Source: Nematostella vectensis
Lineage: Eukaryota > Cnidaria > Anthozoa > Actiniaria > Edwardsiidae
Length of the DNA stretch: 64,000 bases
Direction: 5' to 3'
NCBI RefSeq assembly: GCF_932526225.1
Contig: NC_064039.1
Span: 14,092,139-14,156,138 of the forward strand
The translations under genes were made by a program, and so were the position numbers. A model generated the notes under the pieces. The model had not been told where the DNA came from, ran no database searches, and saw only the letters and a list, made by a program, of their open reading frames with translations. Shown here piece by piece: positions 1 through 10,882 of the stretch; positions within the stretch are counted from its first letter, which is position 1; the number at the start of each line of letters is the position of its first letter.

Positions 1-727
1 TTAGCGGGCGTCGGTTCATTATAGCCTCAACTCCCGCAAAGAGGGTATCCAAACCCTCGTCATCTAGTACTTGCTGCTTTAGCAAGGCAGCAAGGAACTT
101 CCAAACCGTTCATATATTCCTTTCCCATACACCTCCCATGTGCGAGGCGGCTGGGGGGTTGTTAATCCAGCGCACATCTCGTTGCAGCAGAAATTCATGA
201 ATCGCCTTCTGATTCCACTCTGCTATGGCTTCCTTCAACTCTCTTTCGGCACCGGTAAAGTTTGTTCCCTTATCCGACCTGATCTCTTCAGGTGCATCTC
301 TCCGGGCGATAAACCGTCGCAACGCGTTGATGAACGACGCTGAATCCATACTATGTACAACTTCAAGATGGATTGCCCGCGTTGTCAAGCAAGTGAACAG
401 GACTCCGTACCGTTTCACCTCACTTCTCGCCCGCTTAACCATAAACGGGCCGAAGCAGTCAATCCCGACACACGAGAACGGAGGTTTGTCTGGAGTGACT
501 CTATCTTCCGGCAGGTCCGCCATCCGTTGCTGACATGGGGGCTGCTGCCTTCGCCTGCAACTAAAGCAGGACTTGAGCACGCGTAGCACCGTCACTCTCC
601 CCTTGATGATCCAGAACCGCTGCCGTATCAGCCCAAGAACATGCTCTCGCCCACTGTGCCCGGATACATCATGATAGTGCTTTACAATGAGATCGACCAG
701 GTGATGGTGCCTTGGAAGAATGACCAA
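1..727 (-). pseudogene. BEL/Pao integrase region, decayed
   Basis: Reading downward on the minus strand, this continues the polyprotein of the element. It starts with an HHCC-type zinc-binding stretch (HYHDVSGH followed by CFSC) and goes into the integrase core. The acidic triad is visible as D in GIDCFGPF, D in RSDKGTNF and E in GGVWERN. The frame is shared with the RNase H part but separated from it by an in-frame TAG just above 737. A second in-frame stop, TGA, follows GGVWERNI near 110. Translation then resumes in the same frame toward the window edge with family-like sequence (FLAALLKQQVLDDEGLDTL). The TGA sits where an Arg codon is expected in relatives, consistent with CGA to TGA decay. 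The element runs off the left edge, so its other LTR is not seen. An integrase of this kind would insert element cDNA into host DNA, but this copy cannot make one. Confidence 0.85.
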
Positions 728-736
728 AAACTTGAG

Positions 737-1576
737 CTAATCATCTAAAGGAGCGCATCTCAAGCGACCTCCTACTCGAAGCAAACCGTCTGTCATGACA
801 GGATCCAGATCACTTACCGAACTGGATATCTTCACGGACCTCTTCTTCGTGTCTTGCACACCGCCACCAGTCTTGTTCTCCTTATCCAGGGCGGTTATCT
901 CCTCCAGAAAATGCCACCTCTGAACAAACTGAATCACACTGCGCTCTGCATTTCTCATCTCTTCTAGGGTGATGATGCCTGTCTGGGGCATCCGTGCCGC
1001 TTCGTTGCCGTGCTTTCGGCGTACCCTTGCCAAAAGCCAAGACTTGTACCTCAGCAACCACGCCACACCCTTCTTCACGCCGTTCCACGATGAGTATCGG
1101 CGTAAGAGCTCATCCAGTCCCGGTGCTTCCTCGGCGGATGTGGCATTAACCTGTGCCTCTCGCCTAACCTCCGGGCCATCATCCTCCAGATCTTTCAAGC
1201 CTTCAGGAAACTTGGGCCATGTATCTTCGTCTTGCCACAAGAAACCAGGCCCTGTTAGCCATCGATCAATTCTCAAGATCTCTCTGGCGGACAGGCCACG
1301 TGACGCATCATCAGCAGGGTTGAGAGATGTGACCACGTCTTTCCACTGATCGCGACGCGATCCATCGTGAATCACCGCGAGCCTATTTGCCACAAAGGTG
1401 TGAAATCGCCTTCCGTCATTAAATATATACCGTAGGACCGGGGTACTGTCCGTCCAAAAGAACGACTCTTCGACATCAATGCTCAGCTCTCGTCGGTACA
1501 TCTTGTCCAACTTAACAGCAACTGTCGCTGCCGACAGCTCCAGGCGGGGTATGGTCATCTTCTTCACCGGAGCCAT
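737..1576 (-). pseudogene. BEL/Pao RNase H and linker region, decayed
   Basis: This open stretch of about 279 codons begins with KKMTIPRLELSAA, the usual join between the Pao reverse transcriptase and RNase H. It contains FWTDSTPVLRYI, with the RNase H aspartate in WTDS, and later NPADDASRG. It ends with DGLLRVGGRLR, which in Pao elements precedes the integrase. It lies one frame away from the upstream reverse-transcriptase piece: the join near 1564-1576 is a frameshift. It then hits TAG at 737-739 before the integrase. In an intact element this domain would degrade the RNA template during reverse transcription. The apparent Met start is only the first Met after the frameshift, not a real start. 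Confidence 0.85.
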
Positions 1577-2595
1577 GTGAGACTAATCACGATGGAGCAG
1601 TGGATCTTTCCCTCCGCATTAGTCAGTCTCAGGTAGGTCAATACACCGTACCCAACTTCAGATGCGTCAGCGAAATGATGCAACTGAGAATTAACAACCT
1701 CGCCGAAATCTGGCGGTTTATAACAATGTTCCACACTAAGCCCATTCAGCTCCTTCAATAACGCTAGCCACTTGTTCCGTCGTTCAAGGTATTCTGCAGG
1801 TATGTCTTCATCCCATCTGTAACCATCTCTGAACAGATCCTGCATCAAGTTCTTTGCAGGTAGAACAAATGGAGACGCAAACCCAAGCGGGTCGTAGACA
1901 GATGATATAACGCTCAATAGCCCTCTGCGCGTGGTCGGTTTCTCCTTGCCCTTGGTGCTAATCGATAGCTTGTCCGCTTTTGAGTCCCAGCGAACTCCTA
2001 AGGCTCTATCAGTGGGAAGTTCGTCTGCGTTCGTCTGCGTCTAAATCCTTCACATTCTTCGCTCGTTTCTCTGTAGGATTACTCGCAAGAACGTCCCGAC
2101 TGTTGCTCATCCATTTCGTTAGACGGAATCCTCCCTTTGCCAGCAGCTGGGTTAGCTGGTCGGTAAGCCCAAAGGCCTTGTCTACGCTGCTCACCGACTT
2201 GAGACAATCATCCACACAGAAATTGTTGCGAACAGTCTCTACCGTCTCCGCGTCGATATCCTTCTCGCCTTCTCGTTACCTGCTGCCGTTTGCAGGAGTG
2301 TGTAGCTCGCGACACTCGGCGACCATATCCCTCTGAACAAATGCGACGTCATCTGGTAGTCCTCCGGGGACCGCTGGATGTCGTTCTCAGGAAACCACAA
2401 AAAACGGAGCGCGTCTTGGTCATCTGGTGGCACCTTGACTCGATGAAACATCGCTTCAATGTCAGACGTCAGAGCAACCGGCTCCTCTCTAAACCTCATA
2501 AGGACTCCTACTAACTTGTTTGTTAGAGCAGGACCGCGTAATGCCTTCTCATTCAGGGATGTGTCGCGATACTTGGCCGCACAGTCGAACACCAA
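1564..2595 (-). pseudogene. BEL/Pao reverse transcriptase, frameshifted
   Basis: Three frames together cover the Pao reverse transcriptase: VFDCAAKYRDTSLNE and LTSDIEAMFHRVKV (fingers/palm, 2239-2595), VDDCLKSV (catalytic loop, about 2200-2225), and VISSVYDPLGFASPF with HHFADASEVGYGVL (1564-1917, the region Pfam calls Peptidase_A17/Pao). Frameshifts separate all three. At the catalytic YxDD box the residue before VDD reads Cys rather than the family Tyr (NNFCVDD), a likely inactivating or at least atypical change. Upstream, the N-terminal part expected between the protease and VFDCAAK is missing (see the deletion finding). Clearly a dead copy. Confidence 0.85.
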
Positions 2596-2854
2596 GCGTG
2601 GTTAGCACCTCTGGTAGTTCCACCATGATCTCCCCTTCCAGATCAGTGATCTCCAGGCTGATCCTTCTTGCATTAACACTGTCCCTCCTTTCAATGGTAG
2701 ACAGGGTGATCTTTACTGGTTTTCCTTCAACCTCAAGGTCGTGCATTAGCTTCTCGCTACACCATGTTGAGGTGGACCCGCTATCTAGAAGCGCGTAGGT
2801 AGAAACGAGTTTCCTTCCAGCTCTCGTTTTCACTTTCACCGGGACGACGGGCAT
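2549..2854 (-). pseudogene. BEL/Pao aspartic protease fragment
   Basis: The minus-strand frame contains YALLDSGSTSTWCSEKL. The DSG is the retropepsin-like catalytic aspartate motif found between gag and reverse transcriptase in Pao elements (DUF1758/A16-like region). About 35 residues later the family sequence EITDLEGEIMVELPEVL is readable, then it runs directly into reverse-transcriptase sequence in another frame. The region that normally links protease and polymerase is therefore absent. The protease would process the element polyprotein. Confidence 0.75.
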
Positions 2855-3025
2855 AGCTCTGTTCTCTTGCCCGGCCCCATTTGGCTTAACTCCCGCGATG
2901 CCAGCAAATACGCTCTGCGAGCCCTAGGGTTTACTAGGAACAGCATCTCTTGGCTCCCTTTGCAGAGGCGGTGCTTGCCCTTGCGTGGTAAGCTGACATA
3001 AGGCTTTGTGAAGGCATTCCAAGTG

Positions 3026-4843
3026 TTAACGACTCAGTTGGAAATTGGGTTTTGAAAACTCTGTTGGCCAGTGACATACTCCGGCGAAGTGCGTCGACGA
3101 GTAACAGTTCTCACAGAGCTTCCTCTGCCGCACGAAGGCTAACTTCTCTCTACTTGACTTTGCTTTAAAATCCGCACAGTCCTCTACCTTGTGACCTTTA
3201 TTGCACATGAAACATTTCAGCCTTGACGCGCCAGCATTCTCAGTCCTCGAGACATTGCTGTGAGGTCCGCCTTCACCAGGCACAGGACCACTCGCCCCCA
3301 CACTGAAATTGTGTGTTCGTTGCGCTCCCAGGCTCTTCTTCTTGTCCTTGTTATCGTTGTCGAATTAGCCTCCGAACACTGGATCGTTCTTTTCATTTGC
3401 AACGGCCTTCACTTACTTCCGAACGTCTGCGATGTTAGGGTCTCTTCCTGCTTGGCGGATCTCTTGTACTCTAGCCAGTCATTTAGACTTCACATATCCA
3501 GGCAGGCGGGCCATTATCTGAAGAAGCCTGGACTCAGTGTTGACCTGTGTCAGACGTCCTGCTACTTTCAAGCCCCTTTCGCAGCTCTCGAGATCATCTA
3601 CGAGCTCATTCAGCGATTCTCTGTCGCTTTCCTTGATAACTGGACCCTCTGCGACTTTCCTGATCAGTGCGTTTGCCACAACATTCGCGTCACCAAATCT
3701 TTCTTTCAAAAGTTAACTGGCTTTCCGGTAGCCTTCATCCGGCTTCATCATCATGCAGCATGCGACAACGTCTCGCGCCTTCCCGGTGCACAACTGCGAC
3801 AGGAGCTGTAAACGATCACTCGCACTGTCAGCGCAGCTCTTCACGTTGACTTCGAATGACCTCACGAATGGAAAATAGTTCAAGGGGTTACCATCAAACG
3901 CCATTATCTCGGGACGTGGTAGCCTCTGTGTCTTTAGCTGCCGCTCCACTTGGTCCTGAACCTTGACAAGTGACTCCAACACCTCTACTGACGAAAACAC
4001 ATTTCGAGCTGGCGACTGGCACCTGAGCTCAGGCGCCTCACTGTTAAGCGAGGTGCTCTACATTGGTTTTTGCGCACTGTCACTTTCGTAGACGGGTACC
4101 CTATGGTCGTTTTCCATGGGGACTGGGTCGAGGCTCCTGCTGAACGTCACTCCGCGATGACCTTCACTGTCACATTTGATTGGGCTTATTGTTAGTGGGT
4201 GTCTGCGGTTTATCTCTGAGAAAGTGTTTAACTCTTTCAACGAAATCTTCATATTCCTTATAAATCAGCTCTTGCGCTTTAGCCTTAGCAAGGCGAGTTT
4301 GTAATTGAAGCTGCAGTTCCTGTTGCTAAATGTTAAGCTTTCGTTGTGCGATGGCTAATTGCTCCGACAGACTAGACGCCTCCACCTCCAGTGTTGCTCT
4401 CTTGGCGCTAAGGATGACGATGAACGACGACTACGCCGACTAACTTGACTCACAGAGTCCGATGGTTGAATTTCTGTTTCCCGCTCTTCAGCACTTGCGA
4501 TCCAGTTCAGTTTTTTTCTCTTCGAAAACAATAAACTCCTTGTAGGTCTTCTGATAATATTTGGACGCTTCTTTCTTTCTCCTGGTTCGTCTAGGACTTC
4601 CCAATAAACATCGCATGCTTTCTCGAATGTATCAATAGATTCTTTAGCTTCCTGAAGTTTCTTCTTTACTTCCTCTATATTTCCATTTTCTGTTGCCAAA
4701 CGTCTCACATCATTCATTTTCTTGGTTAGCGCCGATAGAAATCCGGTTCTTGACGCTTTAATCTTCTCGGTCTCGGCCCGAATGATTTCGGCAACACTTC
4801 GCGACAACTTCGCGCTCGGTACACTTCGGGATAATTTCTTCAT
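3026..4843 (-). pseudogene. BEL/Pao gag, frameshifted
   Basis: Gag begins at the ATG whose complement is 4841-4843, opening a basic, charged N-terminal segment (4355-4843) rich in Lys/Glu and Ser/Arg. Next come LPRPEIMAFDGNPLNYFPF (3713-4000), the DUF1759-type core of Pao gag, a helical segment (3479-3709), and two zinc-knuckle-like motifs, CFMCNKGHKVEDC and CENCYSSTHFAGVC (3026-3301). The pieces are in different frames with stops between them. Gag would coat the element RNA in intact relatives. Confidence 0.8.
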
Positions 4844-4933
4844 CTAGAAGGTTACTCAAGGTCACCTTGTGCAAAACAGCTTTCTCTCAATAAATCTTCA
4901 CAAACAGCAAGAATTTGAACTGGATGTGGCTGC

Positions 4934-4951
4934 CATTCCCAAATGACACCA
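4934..4951 (-). promoter_or_regulatory. Possible primer-binding site of the Pao element
   Basis: On the minus strand TGGTGTCATTTGGGAATG starts with the TGG expected to pair with a tRNA CCA end. It lies about 90 bases upstream of the gag ATG, as expected for a primer-binding site directly after the 5' LTR. Only about 90 bases remain before LINE sequence begins, so most of that LTR is gone. No tRNA was identified as partner. Confidence 0.35.
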
Positions 4952-5605
4952 CGACGGCACTATTAGGACAAGTTCAAACGCGCATTCACTTGATAAACGT
5001 TTATTCTCTTCACAAAGTTCAACATTTCACCGAGTCGAGATACTTACTTAACCTCTTCATCCCCGGTGGGACATAAGGCCGCTACAAAACGCTTCCACTT
5101 TCGCCGATCTCGCGCCATGTACTGAGCTTCTGCGAGTGTTAGCTGGTGTTTCGATAACTCAGACAGGATGGTTCTTCTCCATGTGGTTTTGGGTCTACCG
5201 GGCTTTCTCCTTCCTGGTGGTGTCCACCTTAAAGCAACCTTTGAAATGCGTCGCTGCTCCATTCTTAGAACATGCCCAAGCCATCTCATGCGTCGGCATT
5301 TGATTTCGTCAACAACACTATGGCTTCTGGTCTTTTTATATAGCTCTTGATTGGAGATTACTGTGGCCAGAATATGCAACATATTCTTCTGAGACATCTA
5401 TTGTGGAATACGTCGATCTTCTTCATGTCAATCTGTACCACTCTCCTGCATTCAGAACCATATAACAGAACTGACTTGACGTTGCTGTTATATAGGCGTA
5501 TCTTGGTGTGTAAGGTGTATTCTTTGGATTTCCAGATGGGACGTAATGCGGCAAAGGCACATTGTGCCTTGCCAAGGCGTGCAGTGATATCCTTGCTCGC
5601 CGCAT

Positions 5606-5711
5606 TATCGGAACTCACAATGCTACCAAGGTAGGTAAACGCATCTACTCTCAAGTGTCTTCCATTATCGGAACTCACAATGCTACCAAGGTAGGTAAAC
5701 GCATCTACACT
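5606..5711. repeat. 60-bp tandem duplication beside the LINE minisatellite
   Basis: CATTATCGGAACTCACAATG plus the following CTACCAAGGTAGGTAAACGC occurs at 5606-5652 and again at 5666-5711, separated by one minisatellite unit. It duplicates the LINE codons just downstream of the array (YLGSIVSSDN on minus). Confidence 0.9.
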
Positions 5712-6056
5712 CTCAAGTGTCTTCCATCTACACTCAAGTGTCTTCCATCTACACTCTCAAGTGTCTTCCATCTACACTCAAGTGTCTTCCATCTACACTC
5801 TCAAGTGTCTTCCATCTACACTCAAGTGTCTTCCATCTACTCTCTCAAGTGTCTTCCATCTACACTCAAGTGTCTTCCATCTACTCTCTCAAGTGTCTTC
5901 CATCTACACTCAAGTGTCTTCCATCTACTCTCTCAAGTGTCTTCCATCTACTCTCAAGTGTCTTCCATCTACTCTCAAGTATCTTCCATCTACACTCTCA
6001 AGTGTCTTCCATCTACTCTCTCAAGTGTCTTCCATCTACTCTCAAGTGTCTTCCAT
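5704..6056. repeat. Minisatellite, 21/23-bp unit, about 16 copies
   Basis: The unit is CTACACTCAAGTGTCTTCCAT, or two bases longer as CTACACTCTCAAGTG..., alternating irregularly. On the minus strand one unit reads GRHLRVD, which is the native LINE sequence at this point (NGRHLRVDAFTYLG). The array is therefore an expansion of seven codons of the reverse-transcriptase ORF. Confidence 0.95.
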
Positions 6057-6982
6057 TTGCTATCATGTGTGTAGCAGTAGCAGGATTGATGTACAAAGTC
6101 TGAGTTTTGGTGGTGTTAATGTTCAAGCCAGTCTGTTTAGCAAAGCAGTGCAATCTGTCAGTCTTTTCTTGCAGATGGAGACGATTGAAGACAAAACGGC
6201 TATATCATAGGCAAAGTCAAGATCTTCTAGCTGTGAGGTTAGAGTCCATTGGATGCTTCGAGGTTTGTCAGCTGTGGTGTTACGCATAATCCAATCGATA
6301 GCGAGTAGGAAGAGCAATGAGGAGATGATACAGCCTTGTCGTACACCAGAATTTACCGGGAACCATTCAGACAAATGTCCATCCAGGATAACACTGCACT
6401 CAAAATGTTGGTAAAATAACTCTATCAAGGTAACCAGCTTAGATGGAACGCCGTAGTACCTTAGGATCTTCCACAGAGTATTGCGGTGCAGGCTGTCGAA
6501 TGCCTTCTTAAAGTCGATGAAATTGATGTAGAGCGGGCAATTCCACTCTAGGCATTGTTCGATGATGTTTCTGAGGGCGAATATCTGATCTATACATCCT
6601 CTGCCCCTCCTAAAACCAGCTTGCTCTTCTCTCAACTTGATATCAATAGCCGAGTCAATTCTTCTCAAGAGAATACGACAGAATACTTTAGACGGTACAG
6701 ACAAGTGTGATACCTTGCCATTTATCACAGACATGGAGGTTTCCTTTCTTAGGCAACTTTACAATAAGGCCCTTGGTCCAATCATTCGGGATGGTATCTG
6801 ATTCCCAGACGGAATGGAAGAAATCTGTGAGAACATGAGTAGAGGTCTCAAGATCAGCTTTTAACATCTCGGCATGTATGCTGTCATTGCCACATGCTTT
6901 TCCATTCTTTAAGACCGAGTCGAGATACGTGCAGAGAAAGGCGAAAGCGAAAGCAAAGCGGTTCCTAAACACAAAATACATC

Positions 6983-7894
6983 GTTTAGACTACAAACAAT
7001 AAACAAACAGCATCTAAAATTACAAATAAATCAATACACGGTACTTACGAATTTATTTGTCCTCAATATCCTACGAACAACTCGCTGATTAACAAAAACA
7101 ACTCTTGTGCTCCTCCAAACACGCCACAACACCTCTCTCCCTCCCAGAGAGGACAGCGAGGCCTGAAATGTATACCCTGTTCAGGCACAGAGGCCTGAAA
7201 TGTATACCTTGTTTAGGACAGAGATTTCAAAAACCACACCCTGTCCAGGGGCACGTCCCCGTATAGCCCATATACCATGGGCTAACTTACAAAGGGATGT
7301 GGTATTGTTATTGCAGAACTATAAAAGAACGACAACAAAGCATTGGTGGCCGTAGCATTCACATTTAGTGTTCTTGTAAATAAAAACGGCTTTTTGGTTG
7401 CGCTCTCGTGCACGAAAATTAACAAAATAAATCACCCAATTCTGTCTCACCTCTGTTACCCTCTACATTTTTGTTTTATTTTAGTATTTGTGTGGGTTGT
7501 GGCATTATGGAAGAATTATATCAGTACGTTTTCATTCTTGCAATATTGTTTTGCTAGCTACACACGAGCGAAAGCCGTTTGACGATTGTCTGCTTTTTAA
7601 CCTGCTGTATTGCGAAGTTAAAACCATTTTTATACATTAATTTTAAGCATAAAGGAAGGGATGTGATATGTTATTCAGTGAATACGTTTCTATTGATTCT
7701 CAAATGAAAAACACTCGTACCAGACGACAGAATTTTTGTGTTAGAGCCGAAAACAAATTTCAAGAGCAGAAATGTTCAACTGCATTGTTTTCCTCATTTC
7801 CCTGAGAAAGAAAACAAAACAGAAAACTAGGACGGGAAAGTTAAGGAAAACAACTGTTTGATATAATTTTGTACAAAAAAGCACTATCAGAATA
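6983..7894. other. Intergenic, no gene seen
   Basis: No coding exon is convincing here. It holds a 31/32-bp direct repeat, GAGGCCTGAAATGTATACC, at 7158-7189 and 7190-7220. The rest is AT-rich sequence without recognised structure. Confidence 0.6.
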
Positions 7895-8123
7895 TACACC
7901 TATTTCAATTAAGTTTGACAACAGAAAAATGGAAGAAAAGTTTGACTTAACAATGTTTCTTGTATTAAAATGAGTGCATTCACTACATGGGCTTTACTGA
8001 AAACCTAGATACCTCATTGGCAATGCCATAAACAGATACAAGGCTTGTATTTCTCTAACCAATAGTGTAAGGCATTTTCCATTTTCTATTTTCTTATAGT
8101 CAACATTAATTCAAATTAGACCC
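7895..8123. mobile_element. MITE family A, copy 1 (degraded)
   Basis: It begins TACACCTATTTCAATTAAG and ends with a decayed inverted copy (TTATAGTCAACATTAATTCA). It is similar at both ends, and in length (about 230 bp), to the better preserved copy at 62346-62576. Contains an internal AAGGCTTGTATTTCTCTAAC stretch also matched there. Non-coding, presumably mobilised in trans. Confidence 0.65.
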
Positions 8124-9599
8124 TCTTTGATACCTACCTTATCTCTCTTCATAGTTGTTTCGCTCGCTTTTCACTCGCGAACTCTCCAGGCCATCTAAGG
8201 TCAATCTGCAGTTGTTACCTACAGGTGAGATCGACTTTGAGCCACACAAACAACTCTGAAGACCCCCTGCCTTTCAGAGTTCTTCGAGTAGACAGAAGTA
8301 GAGTAAGAATTCAGTCGTTTTTTTGCATAAATGTGATTTTGAACAAATTAAGTGACAACTTTAAAGAACAGATGAAATGAAATAGAAGAAATGAAATGAA
8401 AGAAATGAAGCAGAGTGAATGAAATGAAGTCTTTTTATTTTATGAACTCTTTAAAAAGACTCAATTACTGCACATTGAAGTTGTCTTTATCACGCCATGA
8501 CCTCATTTTCCTCTCCTCATTTTCTTTGGAAAAATTCCGCCTGATACTCAGGTTAGATGTTCAAATGTCTTGCCCAGGCCGGCTATTGCGTGTTTTTATT
8601 TCTCATTGGTATCGTTTTTCGAAGCGAAGATCTACTAGTTATATCAAAGGCGCTGGATGTCATAGAAGCTGCTTAAAACTACGGACATCATAGTAGTAGC
8701 TATCAAATTTTTAGACAGACCAGGCGCCGAATATTCGAGAAATTTGTCTGTGAGAGCAAGAAGAATGCTTGGGATTGTTTGCGGCACTTCCCGCGAGTTG
8801 TTTGAGTGAGCTTATAAAATAATGGCATTTGTGTTCAAGCAGCGGTTTGTCTACTTAGAAGAAAAAGCGACGTGAATATCCTGTAGTAATTTAGTGATGT
8901 GTGGATCTGCAGTCATATACTCAAATCGTAAATTTCCTGAGCAGTGAACTATTTTTGCGTTTCAAATCACTTAGCATAAAGTAACCCTCACCCGGGTTCG
9001 TCGTTACTAAAATAAAGTTTTGTCTGACATAAATGCTGTTTATAATTTGATTTGGGCATTTGATTGTGCCACCACGCGAGTCATTGGAAAATTGACAGCC
9101 GACGCATTTTGACAGTGGCCTGAAATGGGGCGGCGGCGTCGCGTCTAGTATTTGTGTCAGGCGTACTTTCATTTTTCCTCTCCCACATTTTAAAAATAAA
9201 ATTGCCTTATACTCAGGCTAGACACTCAGGCTACTATGTGCACAATGTGATTTTGTATTTTAGAATGCAATAAGGACTAAGAAATAAATTTGTTTCTGCT
9301 ATCTGAGCCTCGGCATGTTCTTAAAATTTGGTAAAATCTCAGGCTAGACGTTCTTATAAAAAAAAAAGTTTCTTATAAAAAAAAGAGTTTATGTATTCGT
9401 ATATAAATCCCTTTCCGTGAAAGAAAGGAAAATAAAAAGATTAAGACAAAGAAAATTACAAAACATAATGTAACAAGTATGAAAAATGTAAAAGAAGAAT
9501 GTAAAAAAATGTTGTAAAACCTGTACACGGAACAATAAATATGTATCCACTGCATTTTGAACTTGTGGGTAGCCATGTTTTGTGAACATGCGCACTGAC
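8124..9599. other. Intergenic with dispersed repeat fragments
   Basis: No supported gene. Short related segments of the form CCTCTCC...AAAATTGCC...ATACTCAGGCTAG occur at about 8506-8556 and 9174-9232, with a third at about 27450-27515. Near 9240-9370 a piece related to the family B repeat (50.2 and 58.7 kb) is present, recognisable by ATCTGAGCCTCGGCATGTTC and AGGCTAGACGTTCTTATA. Confidence 0.5.
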
Positions 9600-9651
9600 C
9601 TTCACTCACTGTCAAAGTCCCCAAAACGATGAAAAGGCCGGCAAAAATCAC
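9600..9651 (-). pseudogene. Orphan signal-peptide-like exon
   Basis: On the minus strand an acceptor (TTTCGATTGCAG) is followed by codons VIFAGLFIVLGTLTVSE and then G|GTCAGT, a phase-0 to phase-1 exon of 52 bases. The lectin gene has the same design at 20803-20860: acceptor TTTGCAG, codons starting VIIASLLVYLVL, donor in phase 1. Both look like the hydrophobic core of a signal peptide. No following lectin exon was found at lower coordinates, so this is either a remnant of a duplicated lectin gene or a gene with a long intron extending through repeats. Confidence 0.4.
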
Positions 9652-9660
9652 CTGCAATCG

Positions 9661-10554
9661 AAATAAGAACTTATAAATATTTTATTTGTCCCAAATAAAT
9701 TCAGTTGGCGACCTTCTATAAATATAAGAAAGGAGGATTTCAAAAGATTTAAAAAAGATTTGCTAGCATAAAGAAGTCTATTAAAGACAACGTAATGATT
9801 TACTTGCAGGAAAAAATTAAAGCATCAGTCTTGTTTGATTAAACCACGAGAAATATTGTTTTGATATCACCTATGATCGTTAATTTTCCTTTACCGAACA
9901 CCAGGTATTGATCAAAAAATTATCTCACAGAGAGTTATTTGATCTTATGTCATCTAGATTTTTACATTTGGAATTGTTTATAAATGAGAATGCATCATTC
10001 TACACTGTTTAAGGGTGTACTGACATTAGTGTTGCTCAGTAACTACGTTGCTACGCTGGTGGCGTTGAGCGCGCGCATAACACGGAATTCGTCATTCACA
10101 AGCTTTCCTGAAGTAAAAGAAACAAAAATTTGCGTTTCAATTTCCCCAAAATTGACTTAAAGTTGATATCAGCCTTTTCGGGTGATGATTTTTCCATATT
10201 TTGTAAAAACGAAGATTTAGCGGAGATGTATTCAAGGCAACCTTTTTGAAGCCAAAGTTTTCAATTTTCACTACCTGCGCACGCTGCAAACACCGGTTGC
10301 AAACGCTCGCGCACGCACTGAAAATCTTATTTCAAAGTAGCGCGCGCTGTATCATAATTTTAAAATACTTTTTCAATTTCCATCACGACATGACGGATAT
10401 CGTTCCTTTGAAGTGTAAATACCACAAAACACTATTGGAATTTGTTTATAAACTTCATTTCAATTTCATCATGTGAGATATCAGTGTGTCTGAGCAGGCC
10501 GGATGTGCACGCGCGGGCTTTGTTTCACTTCCGGTTCTGCGTTTTCTATAAAAA
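9661..10554. other. Intergenic, no gene seen
   Basis: AT-rich sequence with several GCGCGC-containing patches between 10050 and 10520. No exon or RNA gene is recognisable. Confidence 0.55.
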
Positions 10555-10758
10555 AGTTTTTTTGTCGCCAAATTATTTCAAAACTCAATATTATTTTCCT
10601 GTATTCTTTTTTATTAAAACCTCCTTCATATAGCCAAGCATGGATTTAGCGTTAATCTAACAGAAACCAAAAATATATCAAATAATCTGGATTTCAGGAC
10701 ATTTGAAAAATCATAAAAAAAACAATTACTCAATAATTTCTAAAACACATGCTTGGCT
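10555..10758. mobile_element. MITE-like repeat family C, copy 1
   Basis: About 204 bases nearly identical to 13013-13213. The inner part is bounded by inverted AGCCAAGCATG (10632-10642) and CATGCTTGGCT (10748-10758). It is preceded by the shared tract GTCGCCAAATTATTTCAAAA. Confidence 0.7.
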
Positions 10759-10848
10759 TAACGCACCCATCCCTCAAGATTCATGAAACGTATTCAATAC
10801 TTTTTTTCGAGCAAAATTACTTTGAATATTTGCTTTTATCTTTATCTA

Positions 10849-10882
10849 TGACGTCACATTATGACGTCACGGAGTGACGTCA
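10849..10882. promoter_or_regulatory. Three CRE-type octamers in 34 bp
   Basis: TGACGTCA occurs at 10849-10856, 10862-10869 and 10875-10882, evenly spaced by 13 bases. This is the palindromic core bound by CREB/ATF bZIP factors. No gene lies next to it, so a regulatory role is unproven. Confidence 0.5.

Larger units (their letters stand above)
5041..6935 (-). mobile_element. 5'-truncated LINE (RTE-like) with frameshifted reverse transcriptase
   Basis: Minus-strand fragments run in order: GKACGNDSIHAEMLKAD and LIVKLPKKGNLHVCDKWQGITL (6688-6925), then LSVPSKVFCRILLRRI, FIDFKKAFDSLHRNTLWKIL and VNSGVRQGCIISSLLF (6123-6734). After the minisatellite come FTYLGSIVSSDNA (5358-5678) and the C-terminal tail GHVLRM...RWTPPGRRKPGRPKTTWRRT ending at TAA near 5044. 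The tail style matches RTE-type non-LTR elements; the clade is from memory. Frameshifts lie near 6690-6735 and near 5370. The catalytic FADD box reads FAYD, so the enzyme is dead. No endonuclease domain is seen, so the copy is 5'-truncated near 6935. Its 3' end abuts the remnant Pao leader. Confidence 0.8.

Noticed and set aside
8921..9172. Minus ORF of 83 codons as a lectin-type exon following the orphan signal exon
   Set aside because: No lectin, EGF or other motif and no fitting splice sites.
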